Below, one piece after another: positions 49,563-59,500 of a DNA stretch of 64,000 nucleotides. The notes under the pieces are model-generated. The model saw nothing but the letters and a program-made list of their open reading frames with translations. It made no database searches and was not told where the DNA came from. This stretch comes from Pohlia nutans (Eukaryota; Streptophyta; Bryopsida; Bryales; Mniaceae): positions 6,964,501 through 7,028,500 of the forward strand of contig CM040107.1 of assembly GCA_022496805.1 (NCBI GenBank), written 5' to 3'. The position numbers were made by a program, and so were the translations under genes. How positions within the stretch are numbered: the first letter of the stretch is position 1; each line of letters opens with the position of its first letter.

Positions 49563-50440
49563 GCGCAAGCGATGACGCTACGGAGGAGGTCACTCCTGCT
49601 ACTCAACCCACGAAGCGCAGGATGAAGAAGACGCCCACAAACGGGAGATAGAAGGATTTGGCAGAGGTGACTAGCCAAGCATCCCCAAGGACCATGGGAA
49701 GGCTGGAGGAGGCATTCCGTGAAGGGTGTGGGGTCGCGGCGGACCGAAGCGCGGTCCCAGGAAGAAGGACACCAAAGCGCGCTCCCAGAAAGAAGCAGGC
49801 CCTGCATCCAATACGAGTGAAAGACGAAGGGGACGTAGTAATCACAAAATGCCAGAGCGAATTGTATGAGTTCAAGTGGCGCACCGCCCACATTTACCCA
49901 CTCGGACAGGAGTTCACGAAGGCTATCCACGTGGACAATATGGATCCTGCTCCCCAGCAGTACAAGTACAGGCTACTTCAAGAGGGCCTAGTGGACACAC
50001 TGCTGCAGGTGCTGCTAACACAGCTCCACCTCAACAAGTGGACGCTGACCCTGATGCCCAAGAGTAAAGTTGTACCCACGTCCTGGGAGGATATTAAGGA
50101 TGCCTAGTTCTACATCATCAACGGGCAGCACACGTTGGCAGCTGTGAAAGGCATGTTCGAGAGTACGGAGACCGAACAGGTACTCAAGGACGACTACGAG
50201 TTCTGGAAGTGCAACTTTGTGTGGACGAAGGACAAACTGGCGCTCTCAGAGTTGTCACGGCGCATTAACAACACAAACCAGTTCAAGTGGGAGTCGCCCG
50301 AGTACCTCGCACACATTCAATATGCTCAAGATTTGTGGACGCAATACGGGATGCCGACGCTAGCCAGCCAGGATAATTTCAAGGTAACTTTTCATTGGAT
50401 GTGGTTGCGCTCCTTGGATTTGCAGAGGTCACGATCTCGT

Positions 50441-50559
50441 CCCAGTGGGCGATTGCCCACTGGGAATCGTATAATGCCAGTCGATGTAATGTTTCCATTC
50501 CATGTGCAAGTGAGCAGTCATCACGCTGTTGTCGTCCCAGTGGGCAATTGCCCACTGGG
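50441..50559. repeat. E3 palindromes in intron 1 of the ParB-MTase gene
   Basis: Near-perfect copies at 50441-50464 and 50536-50559 in intron 50384-50606. Confidence 0.95.
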
Positions 50560-51180
50560 AATCGAAACCCAATACAATCCAAACTGATTTCAATGTGCTG
50601 TCTCAGGAGTTCTCCTTGAAGGCAGTGGAGACGCTCAATGCCATGGCTTGGAAGAACATGAACAAGAAATTCCTAAACTACCCAGGCGAGTTCCGTGTAA
50701 TCACCGCTCCGGCTGAGATATACGACGCAATACTGCAATGCTTCCGATGGTACGAGAGTGGCGACTTGATAAACCCCGACTCAGGCAAATAGTACAACGA
50801 GGAACTTGGCCCCAACAAGACGTGGAAGAGGAAATACACTGTGGCCTTCAACAGTGGTGCGCTTCATCAACAACAGGTGGACAAGCGACATTTGGGAGGA
50901 TAGTGACATCAACTTCGATAGGTGGAGGACGTTCAAATTTGACGTGGGCTTCAATTCTGCCCACAGGGACGAGTTGCTTCGCAGAGGCACGAGAAAGTAC
51001 CTGAGCAACTTTCTCAAGACCAGCGATACGCCAAAGCGGGAGCAGGAACCTCCACCGCAGGAATTCACTGCAGAAATCCTCCGAGTGGTGGAGAAGGCCA
51101 AGACGATTGACATGAAGCCTCACGATTGCATGATTGCCGAATACGTAAGTTTCCACCCCCTTCCTCAGTTCATTGTTATG

Positions 51181-51201
51181 CAGTGGGCAATTGCTCACTA
51201 G
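51181..51201. repeat. E3 palindrome in intron 2 of the ParB-MTase gene
   Basis: CAGTGGGCAATTGCTCACTA stands 36 bases after the donor at 51145, just before the E4 insertion. Confidence 0.9.
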
Positions 51202-51410
51202 GATAAAGTGCGGCTCTTGTCAAACCTCGTTTTACCGAAAGCGGCTAGTTAGGGTTTCTAGGGCAACTAGGAGTAGTCTTTCCGCCATAAATAAGAGAAG
51301 TAATGGCCATAACGGCCCCGTTATTTATTTAGAGAGAGAGTACCATCCGCGCGCAGCCTAGAGGAATTATTACAGGACTAGACTGACAGCAGGTTCCGGA
51401 GGAAAACCGG

Positions 51411-52454
51411 ATGGGAGACCGGATAGGTGAGGACGGGTCTCTGATGGACTCGGTCACGGTCCGAGCATTAAAGTGGGCCGCTCTAAACTGGGCGACCCAC
51501 TGTTCATTCACTCTCTACAGCTCCAGTTGTCCGCGCCAGCAGAATTTCGAGCTTCCGGATAGCCGTAGAATTGATAGTGTGGGACCGGAAGTAGAGAGCA
51601 TTCAGCGACCGTATTGTGCAGATTCTGAGCGTCAGGGAGTGAGAGAAACTGAACACCCGGTGAGAAACAGCGACGCAAGGTTAGAATTTGAAATACGCAA
51701 GCCTCCGGACAGTGCGCACCGCCATTTCCGGCGGAGTTTGAGGAAGAAAGGAAGTGCGCAGCCAGGAAAAGGGTCGCGGGGTCTCCGGGAGGTTAGAAGA
51801 ACACCACGGAAGCGGAAAGGGAAGCGCCTGGAGCGGGAGGCGCGAGGTTTACCGAGGAAAGAGAGGGCGCATCCAGAGAAGGAGCTGCGTCACATCCGGA
51901 GGAGTGAAGAATTCCGCCCGGAGTCCGCAGCCATGGCACGCAGGGAAACCGGAGCCAAGATTCCGGAGAAACGTATCTGCCCGGACATCCCGCAACACGA
52001 ACAAGACTTCGACGAGTTAATGTAGGACATCCAGAAGATGGGGTGTTTGGGATTGTTTGGGAGAGTGTGGGATGTGCAGGACTCCCGGATGCTGGAGGAA
52101 ATCGAGGGCGGGCCGATGGTGAACGCCTTCCGGACAACCATCCGGGCGAAGTGTGGCAGCTGGACCCGGGAGATGTGGCGGGAATTGTACGACTTCCCGG
52201 ACACCAACGAAGACCTGGAACCGGGAGGCAAGGGCGACACGGACTGGGTGAAGATGCGGTTCAGTCATCTCTCGGACAAGTGGAGAGAAGACCAAGTGGA
52301 GAGAAGACCGCCCGGAGGGAGGCCGACCGGGTGGCGCCAGGCCGCAACAGGAGGAGCGGCAGGAAAGGAGAAGGGACCCGGGGCTAGAGTGACCAGGTGG
52401 GGCGAGACCTCAGCCGGAGCAGAGAACAAGGGCCCGGGAGGGGAATCCGGATGA
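51411..52454 (+). pseudogene. E4 first gag-like frame, one in-frame stop
   Basis: One frame runs from MGDRIGEDGSLMDSV to the TGA at 52452, broken only by a TAG at 52023 (DELM-stop-DIQKMGCLG), probably once CAG. The first half is highly basic and arginine-rich. The second has a short globular part (GLFGRVWDVQDSRMLEEIEG; WTREMWRELYDFPDTNEDLE; DWVKMRFSHLSDKW) and then a proline- and glycine-rich tail. No zinc knuckle or enzyme domain is seen. The composition is shaped by the recurrent CCGGA motif (Pro-Glu, Arg-Lys, Ser-Gly). It may encode a gag-like structural protein; I cannot name the family. Confidence 0.4.
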
Positions 52455-52944
52455 GGAAGAGGATTCTCCACAACCGAAGCTAACCCGGAAGAAGACGGCG
52501 AGAGGACAAGAGGCAATTCCTCAACCGGAGATAGGCGGTCCTTCCCAGACACAACCTCGGGTGGATCCGATCAAGGAGTCTAGGCCAGAGGAGGAGACAA
52601 GGCCTTCTCCACCCTAGCCCCAGGGGCAACCGGTAGAGGGACCCGGACCAATGGAGGAAGATTCTACCCCGGCGGCTCCACTCGAAAGTATGGGAGAAGA
52701 GAACCGGACAGACCGGGAGGGAGGTCCGTCTCAGCCGCGATCTTAGGGACGGAAGAGGAAGTTAGTCCTCCCGGTTGAAGGAGAGGAAGAACCGGAAGGA
52801 CCGGATACCACACCTGGAAAGAAGAAGGGACCGGCCCGGAGGAAGGTGACCCCACTCAACAAACGTCCCAAGGAAGCAGGGGAGGACGAAGAGGAAACCG
52901 GAGATGAGTGGGACCAGGAGTAGGGAATCCCAGCAAGAGCAGAA

Positions 52945-53823
52945 TTGGTCCAGGAGGCAGGCCCATCCGGGAATGTGCCAGCGGAACAAAGAGAACCGCT
53001 CCTGATGGAGGACATGTTACTGCAGACACGGGTGGCACTGGACATGGTTACAGAGGAGTACAACCCCATGTTCGCTGCTCTCTGGGAGACAGGGACTCTT
53101 CTCCGGACGAATGACGCTTTGGAGTATCCGGCGCGGATTCGGAAGCTCCAGAGGAAACTCATCCGGAGCAGGGAAAGGGAGAATGAGCTAACCGGACAAC
53201 TGCAGGGTATCCGGGAGGCAGAGAGCGAATCGGCGGCTCTCTTGAAGGGATTTGAGGAGGAGCTGCAACAAAAGGTAGCCTACATTAACAAGATGGAGGC
53301 CCACGTACAGAGGAAGGAGTTGCAGATCCGGGAGCAAGAGGATACCATCCGGAGGGTGGCAGAGACAAGCCGGCAATGCGTCTCCAAGCTATCCGGGTTG
53401 TTTCAATCGGATGGGGAGGCACAAACGAAGGCCCGGTTGTACGACGAGCGGGTACTTCGACCGGGATTGGAGGGAGCAGCCCGGATGAAGAATGTAGTCC
53501 GGGAGTACTCGGACAAGGTAGAAGCATATTTGGTGGAGTTCCGGGTACTGGCGGAATACATCCGGGAGAGCTCTTCGGAGGAGGAGTCGGATCAGGAGGA
53601 ACCTACCTCCCGGACCGTGGTGGATGTGGAGCCAATCCACATGGTCCGACCCGCGGGAGTAAGCCTAGAAGAAGTCCGGGATTTGAGCGAAGGTATGGAG
53701 GCAATGGATGTCCACCTGGACAGGGCGGACAAGCAACAGGAGGGACCGCCGCCAGGGTGCGGAACTCGGGGAGATAGGCCGGCGGATTCAATCTTGGTGG
53801 GGAGCCTGGAAGATGAGGAATAA
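52945..53823 (+). CDS. E4 coiled-coil protein (292 aa)
   Basis: The intact frame begins MVQEAGPSGNVPAEQREPLL. Residues about 55-135 form a strong predicted coiled coil (RKLQRKLIRSRERENELTGQ; EEELQQKVAYINKMEAHVQR; LQIREQEDTIRRVAETSRQ). An acidic serine-rich linker (ESSSEEESDQEEP) and a short C-terminal tail follow. No catalytic or zinc-binding motif is visible. It lies downstream of the basic first frame, with about 490 bp of broken coding-like sequence between. A gag-like or structural role is inferred from the coiled coil and the mobile setting. The upstream frame may once have been continuous with it, so the start codon is uncertain. Confidence 0.45.
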   Translation: MVQEAGPSGNVPAEQREPLLMEDMLLQTRVALDMVTEEYNPMFAALWETGTLLRTNDALEYPARIRKLQRKLIRSRERENELTGQLQGIREAESESAALLKGFEEELQQKVAYINKMEAHVQRKELQIREQEDTIRRVAETSRQCVSKLSGLFQSDGEAQTKARLYDERVLRPGLEGAARMKNVVREYSDKVEAYLVEFRVLAEYIRESSSEEESDQEEPTSRTVVDVEPIHMVRPAGVSLEEVRDLSEGMEAMDVHLDRADKQQEGPPPGCGTRGDRPADSILVGSLEDEE

Positions 53824-54008
53824 CAGCCGCAAGTAGGCCAGTAGCTGCCCGGAATCATCGGAGTCCCGAAATCGGTGGCCCGGACTTAGTGGATCCGGCC
53901 GCTTTGAACGGGCCCCTTTTTGAGTAAGTAGGGTAGGACTCTGTTTGGGAGTTAGTTTTTAGGATTCTAATGTTAGTTGCAGTGTAGGAAGATAACTAAA
54001 TCGTGGGG

Positions 54009-54200
54009 TGGCCCCCCCCCCCCAGTTTTTCTGGATCTGCGGGTTTCCCGGATCTGGTCGGCTTTGTGTTTTCTTTTTATCCAGGGATGTTCCTCATTCC
54101 TGGTGTCTTCTTTTGTGTACCATTTTCTCTTTGTAAATGATCATAAGCATACTCTTCTATGGACCGGAGCGTTTGTGTGTGTGTGTGTGTGTGTGGTTGT
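54009..54200. repeat. Poly-C run and (GT)n microsatellite
   Basis: A run of 12 C at 54012-54023 and alternating GT at 54172-54195, both in the non-coding right part of E4. Confidence 0.95.
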
Positions 54201-54264
54201 TGATTGAGATCGTGGTCCAATTAAGTCCCTTGGTAACCGGAATAGTTGATCGGATTCTGTTGTA

Positions 54265-54625
54265 GATCTAGTTGTTCTGTGCTCGGTTGCAAGGTGTAAT
54301 TCGGGTTAGTGGCTGAGTGGGTAGGATGGGGTACTCCAGTCCTCTCAGAACTCCTGGACGGGTAGTCCGGTTGAGGTGCCATCACCTGGGTAGATCATGT
54401 GACAGAAAGGCATGGAATAGCTAGAGTAACCGGGTTCTGTTGTAGATCCAGTTAAGAGTCTGGGTATTAGGCAAACTTAGAGTTTGTTTGAAGGTGGGTT
54501 GTTCTGTGCTCGGTTGCAAGGTATAATCCGGGTTAGTGGCTGAGTGGAAAGGAGGGGGGTACTCTGGTTCTTTCAGAACTCCTAGACGGGTAGTCTGGTT
54601 GAGGTACCAGCACCTGGGTAGACCA
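54265..54625. repeat. 140-bp duplication in the E4 non-coding part
   Basis: 54268-54408 and 54497-54635 share TTGTTCTGTGCTCGGTTGCA, GGGTTAGTGGCTGAGTGG, CAGAACTCCT and CACCTGGGTAGA. Confidence 0.85.
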
Positions 54626-56259
54626 TGTGATAAGGAGAGCGGGAATGATCAGAGTAAAATGAACGATTAGAAGTCGAACCAATTCCAGATACCCCGGGTA
54701 AATGTCTATACCGGTTATCAAGTCGTTGTAGTAATTTTTAGAAGGGGGAAACCTAGGATGTGCTTAAGTGACCGGCTGTGGATTTGGGATGAATCTGCAG
54801 CTGAAGTACAGTACGGGAATTACCCGGATTAAGGAGTGGAGTTAGGATAACCGGAAGGTAGTGAAGTTCCTATCACTTGAATTAGCAGGAAGGGTGTGTC
54901 TTTAAATCCAGCACCGCTAAATGTAAATGGAGAACCCTCTGAAGGAAAACATAGGTTAATGTAAACCGGTTTAAGTTTTTGGATAGACCGGATAGAGTAG
55001 GGTTGGATAAATTCCCAACTTGGACGACAACCGGATCTAGTCGTAACCGGGTCAGTCAGTAGGAGAAGGCCCGGTTTGGTAGGAAAGAGGAATTCAGCTG
55101 GTGACAGAGAGAGAGAGAGATCACCAGGCCCAGACCATCTCCGGAAACTTCCCACTTCACAGAGTCTCCGCAGAACGATAACCCGGAAATCACCTCTACG
55201 AGCGTTTCTAATACGAAAAAGTGCGTTCTAGGGGAATATCCGGTATCACGTGCTACGACAGCTCTGCAAGATTCTACCGTGGTAGGGTCGCCCCATTGTT
55301 GGAGCGCAGATGGCGGACAACATGTATCTGAGCCAGCACCAGCAGGGTCACTCGTTGGGCAACCAGCTCGTCGGGTTTGAGCACCTGTTGCACACTGGGG
55401 TGCCTACCGATGACTCAATCCCTGCTTATGATATGTGGGCACCTGAGAAGCAAGACGCATTACATGAGCCAGAGGGCTCAATATCTGACGAAGAGGAGTC
55501 GAACGTGGATACTCCAGAGGTACGGACGAAGATGGCACAAGACCGTGTCGACGAATCCGACTCGGGATCGTGAAGAGAGTCCGACGCACGGGAAGAGGTG
55601 GACAATACAGGGAAGTCGGACCAGTCCCACACAGATGATGAGGGGGACGCCATCGCAGATGAGGGTGGGGCCATCGCAGATGATGATGGTGGGGCCATCG
55701 CAGATGATGAGGAGGTCTCCGCAGATGACGAGGCCTCCGCAGATGACGAGGAGGCACAGTCGCGCTCCGAGGTTGAGACGGACCCGGGAAACCGCGTCAA
55801 GAGGGAGAGAAGTCCAAGTCAGGAGATGGAAAGTAGCTTTAGGATGCGCATGAACGACCAGTACGAGCGGAAGCCGGTGATTAACAACATGGCGAGCATT
55901 GAAGAGGAGGTGGACGGGCTGGACGTTGATGACACCACTCCCATCGCAGGAAGCACGGACAATCTGACGCTGCCGATGTACGTTGGCCTCGCAGAAGGAA
56001 GCAGGGAAATCCCTCCGACAGTGCCATCGCCTCCCCTATCGCCTATGGAAGTTGATAATGTTCTACTGGCAGGAGAGAATATTAATCCCGGTGGTAGCCT
56101 CCATGAAGAAGATATTATACCCACTGGGAGCGTCCATGAATCCTCGGTGCCCATTGCTTTAGATGACACAACAGGTGCAGCATGAAGCTAGGGCGAGCCA
56201 GAGAGTCTGCACCCGGGCACGCCGAGTCCTGTCTTCGACAATGGCTCGGCAGAGGTCAT

Positions 56260-56283
56260 CCCAGTGGGCAATTGCCCACCGGG
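56260..56283 (+). repeat. E3 palindrome inside coding exon 3
   Basis: The copy is read as PSGQLPTG. A half site (TTACCCACTGGCC) follows at 56313. Confidence 0.9.
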
Positions 56284-57579
56284 GAGCCCGCTGGAGACGA
56301 CCCTAGTGCGTATTACCCACTGGCCAGCACGCTCGACGTTGTCGCGCATGTTGCGTACGAGCATCAGACAGCAGAAGTCATCGAACTGGCTGCGCGAAGT
56401 GTCCCAGCAGACGTATCGGTGACGACGGAGCCGCAGCCCGGCGAGCCGACGACTCCGACGAAAGCGATAATTGTTGGAGTCACCCTGGGCTTGGTCACAG
56501 TCAAAGTGGAGAAGATGTCGGTGCCGCTCGTGTCCAACGTTGGCGATCCGATCCTCATTGACAGCGATGAGGATGACCTCCTGTGGAGGACCGTGAAGCA
56601 GCTAAACCCAGAGCCCCCGGTGTCTGACTTGTCCGACGGCCCAGAGGAGCCTTCGGCGGCAGAGGGATCAGATAGGAAGATGTCCCTGGGCAAGGCCTTG
56701 CGAGTGCAGCTGTCAAGGATTTCCAAGGACAAGCTATCAAAGAATCGGGAAATACTGCAACGTAACCGGCAGCTTGCCTTTGACAACATGAAACTGCAAA
56801 GGGAGACGGCGAAGTTGCAGGAGCAGTTGGCGAAGGCGCAGGCGGTCATAGAGAAGGAGACAAAGGCACGGGAGGAAGCAAACGAGACCCTCCGGAGCGC
56901 TGGCATAGCACACGAGGAGTTCATATCCTCCCCTTCAGGTCCCCTCACTCAACTGACAATGTCTGTTGCATCCGCCCCAGAGTTGTCGGGATCGGAAGCG
57001 CTAAATCTTTCACAGCCTGAGGTCGTTCCCAAAACGGAGGGCGTACCGGAGACAGAGATGGTCCCATCAACGCAGGTACAGAAGTGAGGAGGACCGTGAG
57101 TTGCATCTTTTCTTTCAAAACCCCACACACATACTTAGGCTACTGTCAAGCAGGCCAATGCATTAGACTACATTAAATCTGTCGACACTCTTGTGCAGGA
57201 TGCTGCCATACTAGAGTGGTTTGCGGCGATGCGCACGGACGCTCATACACAAGTCAGTTTATCAGCACAACAATTACAACTGCAATTCACTGCGATTCAA
57301 CTCTTGTCCAGTCGGTTTGGTAGTGTGTTGATTGATGAATGGGAGGTCGAATTAATGGAAAAGGGCGGGGTTTGTCTACAAGGAAATTGATCGTCTTTGT
57401 AGGGAGGCGTGAACCTGAAGACAGCGTCTCCGTCCTCAGCATTGTGAAGACAGCCGTGTAGTTTTTGTACATTTTTGTAATTAGTTCTTGTACAGACGTA
57501 GTCTATCTCAAGCAGTAGTGGACTGTGGCTCTGCAAGACGATTGTACTTGGGAATAGAAGTAGGCATTTATATTTTGGA

Positions 57580-57604
57580 CTAGCGCTCAATAAAATTTGA
57601 GCGT
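57580..57604 (+). promoter_or_regulatory. Candidate poly(A) signal within a hairpin
   Basis: CGCTCAA and TTGAGCG form a perfect stem around AATAAAA, about 190 bases after the stop of the E3 gene. A poly(A) signal fits the position; the hairpin may be chance. Confidence 0.45.
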
Positions 57605-57609
57605 GATAA

Positions 57610-58420
57610 ATTTTCATGACTCGTTAGCCTATCGGACTAGACATAATTCCACAGTAATAAATATCATTTACCACATAATGCGCGAGCTGTGTATGACTGT
57701 TGATCGATTGGTGTCAATGGCTTTACGCAATACACGGTCGTCGTGGACCACTGTTTTGATACTTTCCCTGTCAATTCTCAGGGAAATAGGCCACGTGTGG
57801 ATCGTGCCCGTCCGATAAAGGTAAGCTGGACTGTTGCGCGTCCATGACTTTTCATTAATGTGCGATCGAGATTCCTACATCTTCACAAGCTCTTGTTATC
57901 GTCACGTTGGAGGCTTGACATGATCGCGCTCTCTGTGGATATGAATCCTGCAGCGTACAAGAGAGAGTGTGCCGGAATGGAAACTGCATAGTCGGCGAAA
58001 GCTAAATAGGTACATCCCTAATACGGCGTCATCATCGTAAGGGCTGTACGAACATATTGTATCGCAAGTGTCAGGATATTCATGGCTCAAGAGTCCTTGC
58101 TGCGGCACCAGAAACCGATGCAACTCGAAGCCAACCCTACTTGAGCGTAGTCACAATTTATAAAAGCGTGCAACTTACATTAGTAAAGATAAAATTCTGA
58201 GTACAGCACTGCATCGAAATGTTAGTGGAGAGCACCAGCATTTGGTGCCCCGTTGCAGTGCTCTACGATTAGAATCTACAGTAGTTTGCGAATGTTAAGT
58301 CAAAATTGAATTCATGTACGTTTTTAAAGATGGAAGCGGTTTCTCTAGTCTGCAGTATAGTACTCCGGTACTGCACTACTGTGCGCACACACGATCTAGG
58401 CAGACAGTGGAGATGTGAAC
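57610..58420. other. E3 3' region, no supported gene
   Basis: No domain-bearing frame and no palindrome copy is visible. Confidence 0.5.
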
Positions 58421-58448
58421 CACTTTGCCCTGGACATTGTCTGCAGAT

Positions 58449-58470
58449 CTAGTGGGCAACAGCCCACTGG
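58449..58470. repeat. E3 palindrome downstream of the ParB-MTase gene
   Basis: CTAGTGGGCAACAGCCCACT, with one arm base pair changed at the centre. Confidence 0.85.
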
Positions 58471-58924
58471 GTGGGTACGGAGTCGGCCTCGACAAATTTG
58501 ATTGTAGTGCCACCTCCAATGCAGATAGCCGGGTCCAAGTCACATCTGTGATGATGGCATACGTGGAGAACGACTGGAAATATTCACATCGACCGGCATC
58601 AATGAGGAAATATACAAAGCATCAGCAGACCCGAGTCAAGGATGTTGCCTGGCCCAAGCCGCCCCCAAGCACAAACAAGTCTGCCTACAGTGGTAGAGGA
58701 CGAACCAGAGCATCACGACATTGAATGGAAGTCTCGATGTCGGCCTGGAATTGTAGGAGATTCAATACATGTTGTCAATGTTATTTGCGGGCATAGGACT
58801 GGGAGAGGTGAAAGATGTCGTAGAAGAGTAAGACACCAAGATACTCGTTGTTCCTATTGGGTAACGGTGCGAGGAGACTGCAGCAGGGAACTCATGCTGG
58901 ACACCTCGAAAGAGTGCTAAGAGT

Positions 58925-59500
58925 GAAGGAATCATTTGTGGTTGACACTGTAGCAGGATATTGGAGCCAAATGGAAGAGTGGGAGGATGAAACATGGCAG
59001 AGATGGGAAATGTGAAGGCCAAGAAAGATCAGACTTGTAATCACAACGACGACGTCACAGCATCGTGCAAAGGTGATTTTCACCCTGCAGTATACAACGG
59101 TCTGCATAGTCTATGCAACATGATTAGCCCCTTATCGTACACAACATTTTGTCCACGTAGGGGCACGCATTGTTGTAGCGTGGAATCATGCACAGTCATC
59201 TATGCAGCTGTGCATGATGAATGACAGTGTATGATGCTTCGCTAAGAGCAATTATATCATGTTGGATGGGCGGAACGAGATATGGGGTGACCACGGTCTA
59301 AACTATTGTGCAGATAGTTGTATACTACAGGGTGACAATCAGCTATGGACAACTCTGGATTGTCGCCCTTTACAAGGGTTTGTTCTTACTCGGCTGTCAC
59401 ATTTTCCCCCCTCTGCCATGTTTTGTCCTCCCACTCCCTTGTTTGGTTCCCAATATCTTGCTGCAGTGTCAACCAAAAATGATTCAGTCATTGTCAAAAA
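58925..59500. repeat. Inverted repeat with arms of about 180 bp
   Basis: 58925-59106 returns inverted at 59305-59498 with roughly 75-80% identity by eye (GTGTCAACCA, TTGGCTCCAATATC against TTGGTTCCCAATATC, CCTCCCACTC, CTCTGCCATGTTT, GTTGTATACT). The 200-bp loop has no gene. It may be a foldback element or a source of small RNA. Confidence 0.75.

Larger units (their letters stand above)
51215..55300. mobile_element. CCGG-dense nested element E4
   Basis: This 4.1-kb segment lies inside intron 2 of the E3 gene and lacks the E3 palindrome. CCGGA or TCCGG occurs many dozens of times between 51400 and 55250, far above the rest of the window. The left part has a TATA-like CATAAATAAGAG (51285) and a leader. 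The middle holds two gag-like frames. The right part is non-coding with a 140-bp tandem duplication. No reverse transcriptase, integrase or clear long terminal repeats are visible, so a non-autonomous retrotransposon derivative is likely but unproven. Confidence 0.55.
48720..57390 (+). pseudogene. ParB/NGQH-like fusion protein of E3 with shortened methyltransferase region, degraded
   Basis: Inferred exons are 48720-50383, 50607-51144, 55310-57075 and 57139-57390. The ATG at 48720 opens MGKDKPPKIPYNGHLKKFF. FYIINGQHTLAAVKGMF at 50108-50158 is the ParB-type motif (NGQH at 50120-50131), and WTKDKLALSELSRRINNTN follows. Exon 2 begins like E1 exon 2 (SGDLINPDSGK against DGDIVNPDT) but is about 260 codons shorter, so most of the methyltransferase-like core is gone. 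Exon 3 starts NMYLSQHQQGHSLGNQLVGF, aligned to the E1 segment after motif I, then an acidic ADDE repeat region and a coiled coil (about 56680-56910). Stops: 49427 TAG, 50105 TAG, 50790 TAG and 55571 TGA, with frameshifts near 48845, 50850 and 56180. At 50105 the E1 protein has Gln. Intron positions match E1. Two palindromes are coding (PSGQLPTG). Confidence 0.6.

Noticed and set aside
52017..54000. Several minus-strand frames opposite the E4 proteins
   Set aside because: They are shadows of GC-rich, CCGG-dense coding sequence and contain no recognisable domain.
51215..55300. E4 as a complete LTR retrotransposon
   Set aside because: No long direct terminal repeats, reverse transcriptase or integrase motifs are visible between the inferred ends.
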